A stretch of 64,000 bases of DNA from Malachius bipustulatus (lineage: Eukaryota > Arthropoda > Insecta > Coleoptera > Melyridae). Position numbers and translations under genes: made by a program. Positions within the stretch are counted from its first letter, which is position 1. The number at the start of each line of letters is the position of its first letter. Shown here in pieces: positions 1 to 12,093 of the stretch. The stretch lies in assembly GCA_910589415.1 (NCBI GenBank), contig OU342639.1, positions 33,364,268 through 33,428,267 of the forward strand, in the 5' to 3' direction. Under the pieces are notes generated by a model. It did not search any database and was not told the origin of the DNA. It saw only the letters and a list, made by a program, of their open reading frames with translations.

Positions 1-383
1 GATAGAGAAAAACGGCTTACATGTCCCTATTTTAACTTTTTATGGACTATCCTATGGTATAGAAACATTTGTACTTTCTTTGATTTTTTTAAATGTGGAG
101 AAATCTCAGATTTTTTCAAATTTTTTATCACCCTGTATAAACATTTCATCTACATCATTGGATAGTGCATGAAAAGTTAAAATAGGGACATGTAAGCCGT
201 TTTTCTCTATCTTGAACCGTTTTCCTTTTACAGGGCCTTGAACTTGAAAAATTACGATTTTTTAAATGCTTGTAACTTCTAAACAAAAACGAATCGGACC
301 CATGTTTATTAAAAAAAAAAATGTTTAAAATCAAGCAACCTACCATCTGTCAAAGTTTGTCATAGAGCTTGTAGAACACCCTG
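1..383. mobile_element. Foldback element cut by window start, CACCCTG terminus
   Basis: Right part of a palindromic element: the motif AAACGGCTTACATGTCCCTA near 13 recurs inverted near 185-205, and the right end is GTAGAACACCCTG followed by TA. It abuts the next element with only TA between them. Non-coding. Interior shares sequence with elements at 10020 and 30503. Confidence 0.7.
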
Positions 384-385
384 TA

Positions 386-1245
386 CAGGGTGAGGCGCGA
401 GAACCTTAGGGCATTTTTATATGGAGAAGTCCTGGGAGTAGAAGTCTAAAAATTTGTAATTATATAATTTCGGTTTTGACGAGCTGAACTAAAATATTCA
501 CAACCTCACACCACTTCCGGTTATACCGGAAGTTGCCATATTTTTCTTTTTTTAAATGGTACACCCTGTATATTATTATATTTTCAGATTGCTTGAAAAA
601 CAGTAATAAAAATGATGTTTACAGTTCAAATTTGTAACGACCAATTAATGAGTTATAAACAAATGGAAATTGCAATTTTCCATTTTCAAAGAAGCTTAGC
701 TTGAAAACGGGTCAAGATATCGGAAAACGGCTTACATGTCCCTATCCTAACTTTTTGTATACTATGCTGGAGTACCTACAAAAAAAAATATTTTTTATTA
801 ATTTTTTTTTTTTTAATCGCTGATTTTTCATCACTTTGTACACAAATTTCATCAGCAGCATAGGATACAACGTGAAAAGTTAAGATGGGGACATGTAAGC
901 CGTTTTCCGATATCTTGACCCGTTTTCGACCTAAGCCGCTTTGAAAATGGAAAATTGCGATTTTCATTTGTTTATAACTCATAAATCACTCGTTCCAATT
1001 TTGAACTCTAAAGACCATTTTTATTACATTTTTTCAGGCAATCTGAAAATGTAATAATATACAGGTTGTCCCATTTAAAATAAGATAGTTGATGGCAACT
1101 TCCGGTATAACCGGAAATGGTGAGGGTTTGTGAATATTTTAGTTCAGCTCGTCAAAACCGAAATTATACACGTACAAATTTTTAGACTTCTACTCCCAGG
1201 ACTTCTCCATATAAAAATGCCCTAAGGTTCTCGCGCCGCACCCTG
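386..1245. mobile_element. Foldback DNA element, CAGGGTG termini, TA target duplication
   Basis: 860 bp. Left end CAGGGTGAGGCGCGAGAACC, right end its near complement CGCGCCGCACCCTG, flanked by TA (384-385 and 1246-1247). The two halves are inverted copies over almost their whole length (for example GGTTATACCGGAAGTTGCC near 520 and GGCAACTTCCGGTATAACC near 1095). No coding sequence. Non-autonomous, probably mobilised by an IS630/Tc1/mariner-like transposase. Confidence 0.85.
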
Positions 1246-2679
1246 TATATGGAATAGCAGTCATATTTTCAAAAAAGCTCTCACACGTCAAATATAATTT
1301 TTTATTTGGCATCTTTAAGCCTCAATTTAAATTCCACTCCTACGGTTTACCACCACCATTTTTGTATCTTTTTTTTTAATAGCTTGCTGAAAATTGGTAT
1401 TCCGGATTTTTCCGGGTATGAGTATAAACTACGGTCCAGTTTAATTGAAATTCCAATTTTAATTTAAAAAAATATATTACCAGAATGATGGCGGAGGGGG
1501 AAAATTCGAATTGAAGCTTAAAATTGAAGCTTAAAAGATGTGAAATCAAAAATTAAGGTTGGCGTATGAATTTTTTTTTTTAATTTTGAATTTTATTCTA
1601 TTAAAGATAAACACACGGCCCCTAAACTGATTCTAGTTCAGTTATCCACGTTGATGGCCATGGACTGTCTCTGATATGAAAGAAATTGCGTTCAGCAGGA
1701 CAATCTGGATAATAAACGATAGACAATAAGAGTGCTCTATAAGTTATTGAGATATTAGAAGAAGAGGGAGGAATCTTATCTAATAAACGAGACAGTATGT
1801 TAATTGTGTGTTCTGACAGAATATTGTTTCATGTTGTTTCACCTTTAAGAAATAGATTATTGGTAAAGTAAAGTTAATTTCAAAATTTTATAAGTGTTAC
1901 AAATACTTATGTTCCAACAATAAATACTATTTTTGCAGTCGAATATCTCTTATATGTTAAATTTCATCTATTTTTAGAGAGGCTTACTATTCTTATTAGC
2001 ATAATCACTAAAAATATAAATAATTTTACATAATCGCTTTAAATTTTTCAACTCATCTGGTCTCTCAGAAATCAGAATCAAATTAAAGTCAATGGCATTC
2101 TGATGAAATCATCATGACCGAATTTATAAAATGTTTCGATGTATTCTTCAGTTTCTTTCAATAAATTTAACGAGACTCTGTAAAACGTTAGTCAAAACGA
2201 GGTACAAAAAATTATTTTCTTGTTATTTTGACCATTTCCACCTTTGATCAGGAAAATCAGAAAACGTTGTTTCCAATTGAGAAGCCCTTATAATCATCAA
2301 ATTCTTAATAAAATTAAATTTTTTTTAAGAAATAATATGATACGGAACTTCTGAGATCAAAATTTTGCGGGTCCTCAAGATCATTCATTCAAGTTTCCCA
2401 CAGGATGATGCTTCCTCTAACGTACGTTGAATTTCTTCACTCTGTAATTCTCGTCATAGAATAATTGTAAAACTGAGCGCGCGGTTCGAACTCAAATCTA
2501 TTGGCGTCATTTTTTTCACCATGGAACCCCCTCCCCATTTCAAATTCAAGATTCCAATCAAAGACTTCAATTTATGACATTTGATTGAGACCTCCGATCA
2601 AATGAGGCCTAAACACCAACCGCTTATTAAGTTATACTTATAAATTATAATACAGCAGCATATATAACGAAACTCGTTA

Positions 2680-2721
2680 CACAGAACGGATCAATAAAAC
2701 CACAGAACGGATCAATAAAAC
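2680..2721. repeat. 21-bp tandem duplication
   Basis: CACAGAACGGATCAATAAAAC occurs twice in a row. Otherwise unremarkable DNA. Confidence 0.85.
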
Positions 2722-2830
2722 TTGCATAAACAATTAAAAACATAATTTTTTTAACTATACAGAACTTTTCCATAGGTACTAAATTGCGGAAATTTTGTAT
2801 GACGATAATATAAAAAAAGCGTCCTAAAAG

Positions 2831-2854
2831 TAGGTAGGTGTAGGTAGGTAGGTA
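2831..2854. repeat. TAGG microsatellite
   Basis: Short interrupted (GTAG/GTAGGTAG) run. The same oligomer is dispersed through the window (for example 34015, 34195), a background feature of this genome. Confidence 0.85.
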
Positions 2855-3671
2855 GTCGGAAACAATTCCATTCGATCATTATTTTCTCAGCCTATCGATA
2901 AGTGTGACGATTCTGCACATGCCAATTCTTGCGGTTAAATTATAACTTCTTTGACAAGATTTTTTTGGTTTAATTTCCACACATCTCGCTACATGTATAA
3001 TAATAGTGCATGCATACTGATCTTGTTCTTTGTCTGCCTCCAGACATACGATCGACGAGGTACGAGGTCGTCATGCATGTAAACTTATTATATCTAAAGA
3101 TATTAGATACACCAGATAGATACTTATATATGACTCCGACCGCGGATCTAGGCCAGACGTCATGTTGAAACATGGTACTTATGTTATCTAATCATTGCTC
3201 ATCACAGTTACGTCGCAGTACCTACCACAAAATAATATACACGGTAGGCTTATATACAAGAACACCAACTTTGTTGGTAACATACCTATATAGGTTGTGC
3301 GTAAAATTTTGATTATTCATTGATTCGCATTATAGCAGGTGTACCTACTCAAAATGGCTTTTTTCTACAACGATATTGCAGTTTGGACACTCCTTAAACC
3401 AATATATTAAGGTGGAGAGCAACCATTTACTGGACGTCCAATGCGTCCTCGAACCAATTTTTGAAGGTCTATTAAAAAAAACAATTTCAGGAAATTTACA
3501 TTTCTCCATTATCTACCTATAACTATACTTGGCTGAATTTTGGAGCACTTTAGCGAAACACCGGAGCATCGCCTATCAAAGATTATCATTCGACGTCAGG
3601 ACGTGAATTAATTAGTTAATTAGCGAGTGAAAAAAATCGTTTCAAAAAAATCGACATTATGAAACGAATAT

Positions 3672-3870
3672 TCCAACGAGCGCTCCTGTATAATATAACT
3701 ATTATCTGGACTATGATAAGATTCCCAAAAACCCTGTCCATCTCGGTGTGCCACTAAGTTTAACTTGGGCTCTCCAGACACGTATCTGCGTTTAATAGAA
3801 GCGATTCCCAACCGCGCTGTCCTTATTTTGGGTGTGGCTGAAAAAAAATTAATCCAACGAGCGCTCCTGT
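3672..3870. repeat. Direct repeat, 181-bp spacing
   Basis: TCCAACGAGCGCTCCTGT at 3672 and again at 3853; similarity continues loosely (GATTCCCAAAAACC / GATTCACAAAAACC). An old local duplication. Confidence 0.65.
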
Positions 3871-5174
3871 GGACTTTGATCAGAGATCAGATTCACAAAA
3901 ACCTTTCCAGCCATTAGTATGATGGCAGAATTAAAAACCATCCATATTTTCAGAGCAAGCAGCAAAACAGTCTCAAAAAGTATTATACTGTATAGTAATT
4001 TATTTCAAATTTAAACCGATAAATTATTTGTTTGAAAATTATTATCTGACCGCGCCCCGCGCCCATATTAAGTAGGTACCTATAAATGTCAACGTCATGA
4101 CTAACGAACTATAAAGACTCAAGTCAAAAAATTTGACATAGACGACGCGTACACAGATGAGATTATATATTTCTCTAAAAGACACTTTGAATCATTTCAA
4201 TTTGGTAGCGCTGGAATAAACATATGACGTCAGAATTTTGATTCGTGATCCGTATTCTTATGTTTTAAGTAAATAAATCATTCGGAAATTTAGAAAGAGA
4301 GAATAAGAATTGAAGAAAATGTTCTATATGATTAAATTATTTGTTCAGTACTTGTGACCAAAACCTTTTAACGTTCAAGTTGAACTATGAAGTAAAACTT
4401 ACCGTTTATATAAAAATGGGTGGTAGCGTTAAAAAGAGAAAACTTTAGACCAACTACAAGCTCAAAAAATATGCAATCATTTTTTTGCTTTAATTTATTG
4501 CCATTCCTACAAATGGCGGCTCAAATTGCGCCCTCATAGGCGGACACAATCCCTAATATTTCAGTATGTGATGTTCTTAAGTGAAGGTGGCCATGTTAAA
4601 TCTTAATTTTATGGTCTATGTCTATGATCGGCGACATAGACCTAGGAAATATAAATGGACTAACTCTTAAGACTGAAATTTGTTGCCAACCAAAGTTAGG
4701 CAACCATACATACAAGTATGGGTACGGAGGCGCGAATTTAGTACATTTAGCGCGAAACAATAGTACATTTTTGTAGGCAGCGCGTTATAATGAATACCTA
4801 TGTAGGTAGGAATTTAATTTACCTTTTTTTGTTTTTGAAATCCGATAAAGAAAAATTTTTTGTTAGCAGAATAATGAATGATAATAATTGTTACAATGCC
4901 TATAATATAGATGTCATAATGATTCTTTGTTGTATGAGGATTTCCGAATAAAAACAAATAAATAAAGTGTTATTATTATTTTTTATTGATTTATTTTCTC
5001 AATCTTTAAAAATAACCATGCTTCTTCCTATAAAATATGTGTAATAAAAACAAAAAAAAAATTGAATTTCGCATTATTTCTCCATATATCTTAGTAGTTT
5101 TGCCCTTACAAGAAATGGTGGCTGCCTACCTTACACTGGCAAGTGGCAACAAATTTTTGTTTCGTAGGTTAGAA

Positions 5175-5716
5175 TTCAATCAGATGCGCTGCGACCTATT
5201 ATAGATCTATTGTGCCCCCTCTTCTCTGCTTCTTTGGAGTATAATCCCTTCATTGAAGCAGCCTCTCCAACTCCGCTTCCCTTAGGAATTTCAGGATTTG
5301 AAGGGGATCAAGGCCGGGCAAAGCCCCCCCCCCGTTGAGCTGGTGTTGGCCCAGAACATCGTTTCTTTCACGTTCTAGTGCTTCGCAGTTCATCAATAGG
5401 TGACGAGGCGTCTCGTTTTCTTCCCTGCAGAGTCTGCAAACACCATCTTTTTCTATACCAAGTTTCCTCAGGTGTTCATTGAGCTTGCAATGACCTGTTA
5501 GGAATCCTGTTAGCATTCTGAGACTTCCTGCTTTGTTGAGGGTCAGGAGTTTCCTTTACCTTTCTCGGTTAAAGTTCCCGAGGAGCTCCTTGGATTGTCT
5601 CAATCCTGAGAGGTTATTCCAATGGATTTCTCTCAGTTTTTCTTCTTCCTTCCGAAGTTCTGCCTTGAAGAACGTGTCTTCAAGGCTACAAAATGGTACC
5701 GTGATATACTCCTAGA
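5175..5716 (-). pseudogene. Non-LTR retrotransposon 3' relic (RNase H and zinc-knuckle end)
   Basis: The minus-strand frame reads IHWNNLSGLRQSKELLGNFN, an in-frame TAA near 5559, then LLTLNKAGSLRMLTGFLTGH, LNEHLRKLGIEKDGVCRLCR and ETPRHLLMNCEALE, ending at a stop near 5247-5249. LTGHC.LN.HL.KLG followed by CRLC..E.ET..H.L..C is the usual C-terminus of I/Jockey/R1-like LINE polyproteins. 3' UTR-like sequence continues to about 5175. 5'-truncated and interrupted. Confidence 0.85.
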
Positions 5717-6153
5717 GACACAAGCTATCCGATAGTATAAAGCTATTTCGCCCTATACCCATGCCGCTCATCTCCATAATTACCGTTTTTCGCCCAGATA
5801 ACGTATTATTTTGTTATCATTCATTGAATTATTATTGAAAATCCTTCAAATACACCGTCAGATTCAGAAATAATTATTCACTTTGTTGTGATAAATTTCA
5901 ATCTGACAACGTTCATTTCAACGGTTGGGACAGTGTTGTCAGACTTCGCTTGTCTTGGATTTCAGACTTGGGACAACGGCGTCAAAGTTCTGTGGCTAAA
6001 ACGTAATTTCAGGCAGTTCTTTAGGGAACCCTTGGCTGTCGTTATTATTTTGTATATTATGTATACGTTATCTGGGCGAAAAACTACTGAAACACGTGTT
6101 ATTTATTTAAAAATAGGGTTAATCTAAGTATGGTGACCTGGCTCGTACCTACC

Positions 6154-6302
6154 CCTCAAGTCATTGGTCAGGTTATATAGGTATTTTTTTCCTGAAATTT
6201 CAAGTACGTAATAAATTATAAAATATAGATGACATATAAAAAGCCGTAAGGGCAAGGGAAAAAATACCCAACCTGACCAAAGACCTGACTTAGTGGAGGG
6301 TC
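6154..6302. repeat. Inverted repeat related to 52507-52740
   Basis: CTCAAGTCATTGGTCAGGTT near 6157 pairs with AACCTGACCAAAGACCTGAC near 6271, and GGTATTTTTTTCC near 6180 pairs with GGAAAAAATACCC. The right arm shares 20 bp with the MITE at 52507-52740, so it is probably a diverged family member. Confidence 0.6.
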
Positions 6303-7124
6303 AATCAGAAAAACGGTCAGCCGCCAGGTCCCTATACTGCCGTTTTAGTTGAAAAGGGCGTATCTGCAGTTTTACCTGTTTTTAGCTTAAAAGTGCATTT
6401 CATACTGTTCATTCCAATCTAACTAATTTTTTAATCAACTTGGCCGTATCTACCCAAATAATGCGGCAAAATAGTGAAATAGGATGGGCGTACATGAAAT
6501 TCTGCAGGAGATTTTAGTTGAAAAAGTCGTATGTTCCCTTCACTTAATAAACTTGTAATAGTAAAGTAATTCTTATTAACTTCATCATATACCCGTCTGT
6601 TGGTAAATACAATAAATACAAGTGAATCTGGCAACACGGCATGACCAACAGCTGTTTACAGTGACATGCGTATAATTTTCCCAATCTCATCAACCACTCC
6701 TCTTTAAAGATACAATTTCATCCTTCTGTGGTTTAACTGCATTGAAATGAACGTCAACGTCAGTTCAGTCACGTTCGTCGGTGCCCCTGCTAGTGATGCG
6801 CCAACCGAGCATCGAAGTCTCGACGATATGTCGATTCTTTTTGAATAATGACACTCGAGTGCAAAAAACACTACTTTGGAGTATTTGTCGCTTATGTGAT
6901 GAAATATTTAAACTCAGGGGCGAAATAATGATGATTCATTACTTGTAACTACCCGTAAAACTACAGTTATTTTGAAATAGCGGACAAATAAATCACAGTT
7001 ACAGGACGTTACCGTGACAACGCATCACAATCGTATAGTAGAAAATAGAAAAGAAACTTTTGACAGTAGAATAGAATAGACTAATCTACTAACCGCAAAT
7101 ATATAACAGAATTAACAGAAGTTT

Positions 7125-7336
7125 GGTTACTTGGTTAGGTTTTAGGTGGCCATGGTCGGACTGAGTTCGATTCTCGTTGAAGGCTCTGGGTGTCTGTGTT
7201 GTTTCTACTATTTATTTGGCATACTTGAGGCTGGATGTATGAGCAAGAGGCTCCAAACCCATATTACCGGTGTGGAGCGACTTTGTCTTACCTACATAGG
7301 GAAGACCGATGCTCCCCCTTTAAAAAAAAAAAAAAA
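7125..7336 (+). repeat. SINE-like element with poly(A) tail
   Basis: Contains a B-box-like GAGTTCGATTCTCG near 7164 about 35 nt after a possible A box (TTAGGTGGCCATGG), a 150-bp body, and ends in a 15-bp A run (7322-7336). Structure fits a tRNA-derived SINE; no second copy was recognised in the window. Confidence 0.45.
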
Positions 7337-7659
7337 TATTATTCATTTCGAATATCAATGATTTGCCTTGGCAACCCATAACCCATGGTCAATGATTTCG
7401 AATATTTCCTCCAGGTCATCTTCCAAAATATCGTTTTCTAATACAACATGCATCCATTTTCGTATTCTATTTATATTAGTAAATCAAGGGTAGTTTTATT
7501 TTTATTAGCCAGGAATGCCAGGATACTGATGAACACACAACACGATTTTATGGTTATGTTTGATTTCATGCATTATTTGTTTGGCCTTTGATTAGGCATT
7601 ATTTGCTTATTCTTATTTTCATGGTAAAATTTTTGTAAAACTACCTTATTTAGGTTAAG

Positions 7660-7800
7660 TGGGACTTTAAGTGGAAGATTTGCGGCCCTTAAGATAAGTG
7701 TCACTTAAAATTCTTAAGGTCTACTTGTGTGGTGCAACGGAAACAGTCCCCCTTAAAATTTTAAGTGACACTTAAGATTTAAGTGTGGGTGGTGCAATCG
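7660..7800. repeat. Small palindromic repeat
   Basis: AAGTGTCACTTAAAATTCTTAAG near 7700 is mirrored by CTTAAAATTTTAAGTGACACTT near 7755; GTGGTGCAACGG and GTGGTGCAATCGG repeat within it. MITE-like; its ends are not resolved. Confidence 0.55.
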
Positions 7801-7930
7801 GCAAATGGAAAAGAGCTAAGTGCCAATGGCATTTTTGTAGACGGTGTTAAGTTATTGTATGATCTTTATTTATTTTTCAAGTTATAAAAATACATTGTTA
7901 TATTAATTAGGTCAAACACCAACCGCCACC

Positions 7931-8365
7931 ATGTCTTCTTCTTCAATGCCTGTCCTGCCATCCTGCCAACCACTGGCCTCCCGGTCCAGTGTCACCAACC
8001 ACAACACATACACCAATGTTGTCTATCCTCACAGACGGAAAGTGCCGGTAACTATGCTGTAATTTTTTCGTAGAAGTGTTTGTTGTCTGGTAAAAACAGA
8101 TAGGTAATCATAGCACGTATTTTCCTTTTTAGCTGCATTAATTATTTGTTGTTTTTTGCTGGAACGGTTTTTCTTTTACGAAACACAAATTCTTTACCAG
8201 ATATTTTAAATTTTTGTTGATCTTTAAATTTAATTCTATTGTTCTTTTGTTTTCTAAATTCATTTTATTGTTTAAACCACGCTGCAGGTAAAAAGAACAC
8301 TATGTGGGGCGACTGTTGCTGGACGAATGATCCAGGAAATAACACAGAAGTTATTAGCGAAATAA
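7931..8365 (+). CDS. Candidate two-exon small ORF (64 aa), function unknown
   Basis: Exon 7931-8047 starts with a near-ideal context (CCGCCACCATGT) and encodes MSSSSMPVLPSCQPLASRSS... to VYPHRRKVP; donor CCG|GTAACT. Exon 8288-8365, acceptor CACGCTGCAG, is in phase and encodes VKRTLCGATVAGRMIQEITQ then KLLAK and a stop. Composition is much less AT-rich than the flanks. Unspliced, the frame would stop after four more codons (43 aa). I recognise no family. It lies next to a small palindromic MITE-like repeat (7660-7800), so it may instead be transposon-derived. Confidence 0.35.
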
Positions 8366-10019
8366 ACAAAGGTGGCACTTGGCTCTTTCTATAGGAAAAG
8401 ACGCTTGTGACTTACGCACGTACGCCATCTGTATCGGTAATTTTTTGGGTGAAATATTCGTTTGGAACTTAGCTCCTAGGGAACACGAAGCATAACATTT
8501 AACACCTTTTTGAGGGAAAAAACGAAATTTCTTATTTTTAATATTTTTGGTACTTAAAATTTTAGGGTTGCTAATTTCAGTGTAAACTTTTAATAACAGT
8601 AAAAGCGGATCTTCTAGTGATAAAAATTAAACATACCGAACCGACAGACGGTTCGAGCTCCACGGAAACCTAAAATTTCATTTAGATCAATTCAGTTGAT
8701 GTTGATCGCAGGATTCGCGGTCAATACCGAAGAAAAACATTTACACCTGGCCCCGCTCAGTGACGTCACACTGACGGCGTCTATGACAGAGGTGAAAACG
8801 GTGGATCAAGTTGTCTCGTTGTCTGCCACCTTTCTTACGCCGATTCAAATATGCTTCAATTGCCTCCACAGAAAACAAAAATGCTCTTTACTTATCCTAA
8901 GGATTTACTTAGTCTAAGAGGCACTTCTCACTTGGCAGTTTACTTAATCTAGGATACACATGACAGCGCCAATTAGACGTCTTACGTCAAGTGACGTTGA
9001 CATATAAGATACATTGATGACATATTAAAAACTTTCTAAAAGACACTCTGGATCATTTCAAAAACCTGACGTCACTGGCTGAAAGTAAGAAATGATGGTA
9101 GAAATTTTTTCTAGATTAAATGTAATATCTTTAATAATTGTTTTATCTATCTATGTCAACCCCTTTTGACATTTATAGAAAGAATGTTTTAAATATAGAA
9201 TTTTCAAGACTAGTAGAAAAAGTAGGTACCTAAACCTAATAGAAAAGTTATTATTTGCCATATTAATGAACTACTTATATAATTAATTAAATGAATTTAT
9301 CATAATTTTTGACCAAATTTTCTTCCTGTTTTGTTTATATTGTTATAGCGATAGTAAAAAAACAAACTGCTTTTCAATCATTTATTTTTATTTGTACATT
9401 GTATATATTTATTACACATAAATTGTAATATGGAATTGGAAAAGAATGTTATGGCTGACATTAAAAAAGGAAATGTGAGATTCGGGCATTTTGATATGGT
9501 TTTCATAAATATCAAAAGATTTACAATTAATGTGATGACATGGTAAGGAATATACATAGGTACACGTTTGATTGTATAAAAATTAAATAATATAAAATAT
9601 AAAAAGAAAATATTAAAAATGGCCACAGAGTACGAAATTATCCTGTGATAAAAAACATCGACTTACAAATATATACTATACGTAAGTAGTGATTTACAAT
9701 TATATAATATATGGACAATGGTTCTTCCGGATTTTCTCCAGTCTCCGTTTTCCCTATATTCGGTCTTCCAGCAATTCCTAATTGTCTTCATTACGTAAGC
9801 TTCGTGGTCTGACTGCCGGTACCGCAATTCCTGACAGTCTGAAGAAGGCAAAACGGAACAATTGCTGAAAGCCCAAACGGAACAATTGCTGAAAGCCCAA
9901 ACAGTGAAAACCGATACGGGAGAAAACCTGAGAGTAACATTCTTCATAGTTTGCCCGTGAAAACGTTCGCCTAAAAATATATGTATACAGATTATATATG
10001 TGTGTGGGTGTGTGTTATA
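8366..10019. other. Gene-free interval
   Basis: Nothing coding recognised. A segment near 9030-9085 (CTAAAAGACACTCTGGATCATT, CTGACGTCA) resembles 4165-4235 (CTAAAAGACACTTTGAATCATT, ATGACGTCA), probably an old repeat. Confidence 0.5.
9851..9898. repeat. 24-bp tandem duplication
   Basis: AAACGGAACAATTGCTGAAA plus GCCC is present twice in tandem. The region around it (9660-10000) has no supported gene. Confidence 0.85.
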
Positions 10020-10882
10020 CAGGTGTCCCAGCTTATTCGAAGCGGTCTCTGTAGGCCAAACGATGGACTTTTTCAAAATTCAAGTACAGAATCACAATGG
10101 CCATAATTTAAAATTGTTTTGGAGTATACAGAGTGTCCCATATGACAGTGGCATATCAAAGTTATGTTTTCTTAAATGGAATGCTCCTATGTTATTGTAT
10201 TTTTAGAATGTCTGAGAAGAGAAAATAATATTGGCTTTTACAGTTGGGGTTTAAATTCAGAAGTTTTTGAGATATAAACAAGTGAAAATCGTCATTTTTC
10301 AAGTTCAAGGCCCTGTACAACGAAAACGGCTAAAAATAGAGAAAAACGGCTTACATGTCCCTATTTTAACTTTTTATGTACTATCCTATGATGTAGAAAA
10401 ATTTGTACTTTCTTTGATTTTTTTATTTCGCGACGTGTGGAGAAAATCAGAATTTTTCAAATTTTTTATCACCCTGTATAAACATTTTATCTACATCATA
10501 GGATAGTGCATGAAAAGTTAAAATAGGGACATGTAAGCCTGTTTTCTCTATCTTGAACCGTTTTCGTTGTACAAGGCCTTGAACTTGAAAAATGACGATT
10601 TTCACTTGTTTATAACTCAAAAACTTCTGAATTTAAACACCAACTGTAAAAGCCAATCTTATTTTCGCTTCTCAGAAAATCTAAAAATGCAATAACATAG
10701 GAGCATTCCATTTAAAAAAACATAACTTTGATATGTCACTGTCATATGGGACACTCTGTATACTCCAAAATAGTTTTAAATTATGGCCATTTAGATCCTG
10801 TACTTGAATTTGCAAAATTTTTTTGGAAAAAAATTCATCGTTTGGCCTACAGAGACCGCTTCGAATAAGCTGGGACACCCTG
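10020..10882. mobile_element. Foldback DNA element, family copy 1 (TGTCCCAGCTTATTCG ends)
   Basis: 863 bp, left end CAGGTGTCCCAGCTTATTCG (one G lost), right end CGAATAAGCTGGGACACCCTG, flanked by TA. Full-length inverted symmetry with arms of about 420 bp. Same family as 30503-31385 and shares its centre (AAACGGCTTACATGTCCCTA) with the elements at 1-1245. Confidence 0.88.
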
Positions 10883-12021
10883 TATATTTACATCCTACAG
10901 TAGATATCAAGTGCAGCATTCGGTTTTTACAGTAGATAAACAATCACATTATTTTAACAAAAATTTGCCTTGGAGGCCTAAAGCTAGATTTTAGTAAGTT
11001 AATCGATAATCGATAAAAAGCATTCCCATCAATGTTCCAGTGCAAGTTTTTCCTGTAATCACTGTAAAAACCATTAAAATAAAACCTTCCATAAAAACTG
11101 TAATGTGGAAATTTCTCCAGTGATTTTATTATGCTAGTCTTAAAGGTTGAATTGTAAGTCTGCAGAGTTTTAGAGCGTTATGCTGTATCAACCGCAGGAT
11201 GTATAGATAAACATTCACATCACATATATAAATATATACATTTATATGTTTTTACATGTTTATACTTGATTTTTAAAATTCCGCAGTAAAAGAATATAAA
11301 AAGGTAATAAGTAAAAAGGACTTTGAGAGCATAGAAATAAAGTAAATTTGAAGAAGCCTATTACACAGTGGTAGAATTAGAAATAAATCATTAATCCCTA
11401 ATAATAAACTGCTGACTAGATAGTGCTACAATATAATTTGCCAGCCCAAATTTAAAAGGTTGGTTATGAATGGTGTCAATTTAATTCAAACTTGAAACAC
11501 TAGACAGATTCTAGCAATTTCTAATCATCTTACAATAATTGTTTCACACTTATAAACGAATCTGAAGAACAGTTTTCATCAACAATAAGTTAAAATAAAA
11601 AATATTCAACAAACATTCAATTCTACAGGCATTATGTTCAATATTTTAGTGGTTCACTTGTTAGTTGTTGGATCCTCTGAGTCATCTGAAGCCCAATGGG
11701 ACAGTTTATTAGTGTGAAATAGTGATAATTGATAGATGAACCAACCGATGCCATTGACCGACATGTCTTTGGTTAAACCATCCTGCACATTCACAATAAA
11801 TAATAAATAGGTAATGAGTTGCGACAAGCAGATATGACCTATCACGAAAGCAGAACGTACAACGTTGCTTATATTGTCTTCAGTCTATACAACTTACAAC
11901 TAACGATAAAAAATATACCTATAAACGATCAAGCACGATCGAACTAAGAAAATCCCAAAAACAGTTCAGTATCAACTACGTAGGCACTTTCAGACCTTCA
12001 TCTGTTTTTTCTTACTTAATT
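10883..12021 (-). other. X11L 3' flank, likely 3' UTR
   Basis: Directly below the X11L stop; no coding frame. A minus-strand AATAAA at 11705-11710 would give a 3' UTR of about 300-350 nt; further AATAAA motifs near 11125 would lengthen it. Confidence 0.4.
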
Positions 12022-12093
12022 TTAGATGTAAACTGGATTTTCTTGACCCGTCAATAATCGAAACATTGATGTCGGCATCGTCTTCATTAATAT
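12022..12093 (-). CDS. X11L: X11L coding exon 16 (C-terminus and stop)
   Basis: 72 nt, acceptor ATCATTGCAG, stop TAA at 12022-12024. It encodes [20 protein letters not shown] then VYI, the conserved X11 C-terminus, which folds back on PDZ1 in vertebrate X11 and acts in autoinhibition. Confidence 0.95.
   Translation of the reverse strand: MLMKTMPTSMFRLLTGQENPVYI

Larger units (their letters stand above)
1248..5174. other. Gene-free interval
   Basis: AT-rich DNA with only the short repeats listed separately (2680, 2831, 3672). No exon with family similarity, RNA gene or intact element was seen. Confidence 0.6.

Noticed and set aside
386..1245. piggyBac or hAT origin for the CAGGGTG foldbacks
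   Set aside because: Target duplications are TA, not TTAA or 8 bp, and the one coding relic is of the IS630/Tc1/mariner type.
5533..5715. 60-codon plus-strand frame
   Set aside because: Opposite strand of the LINE relic.
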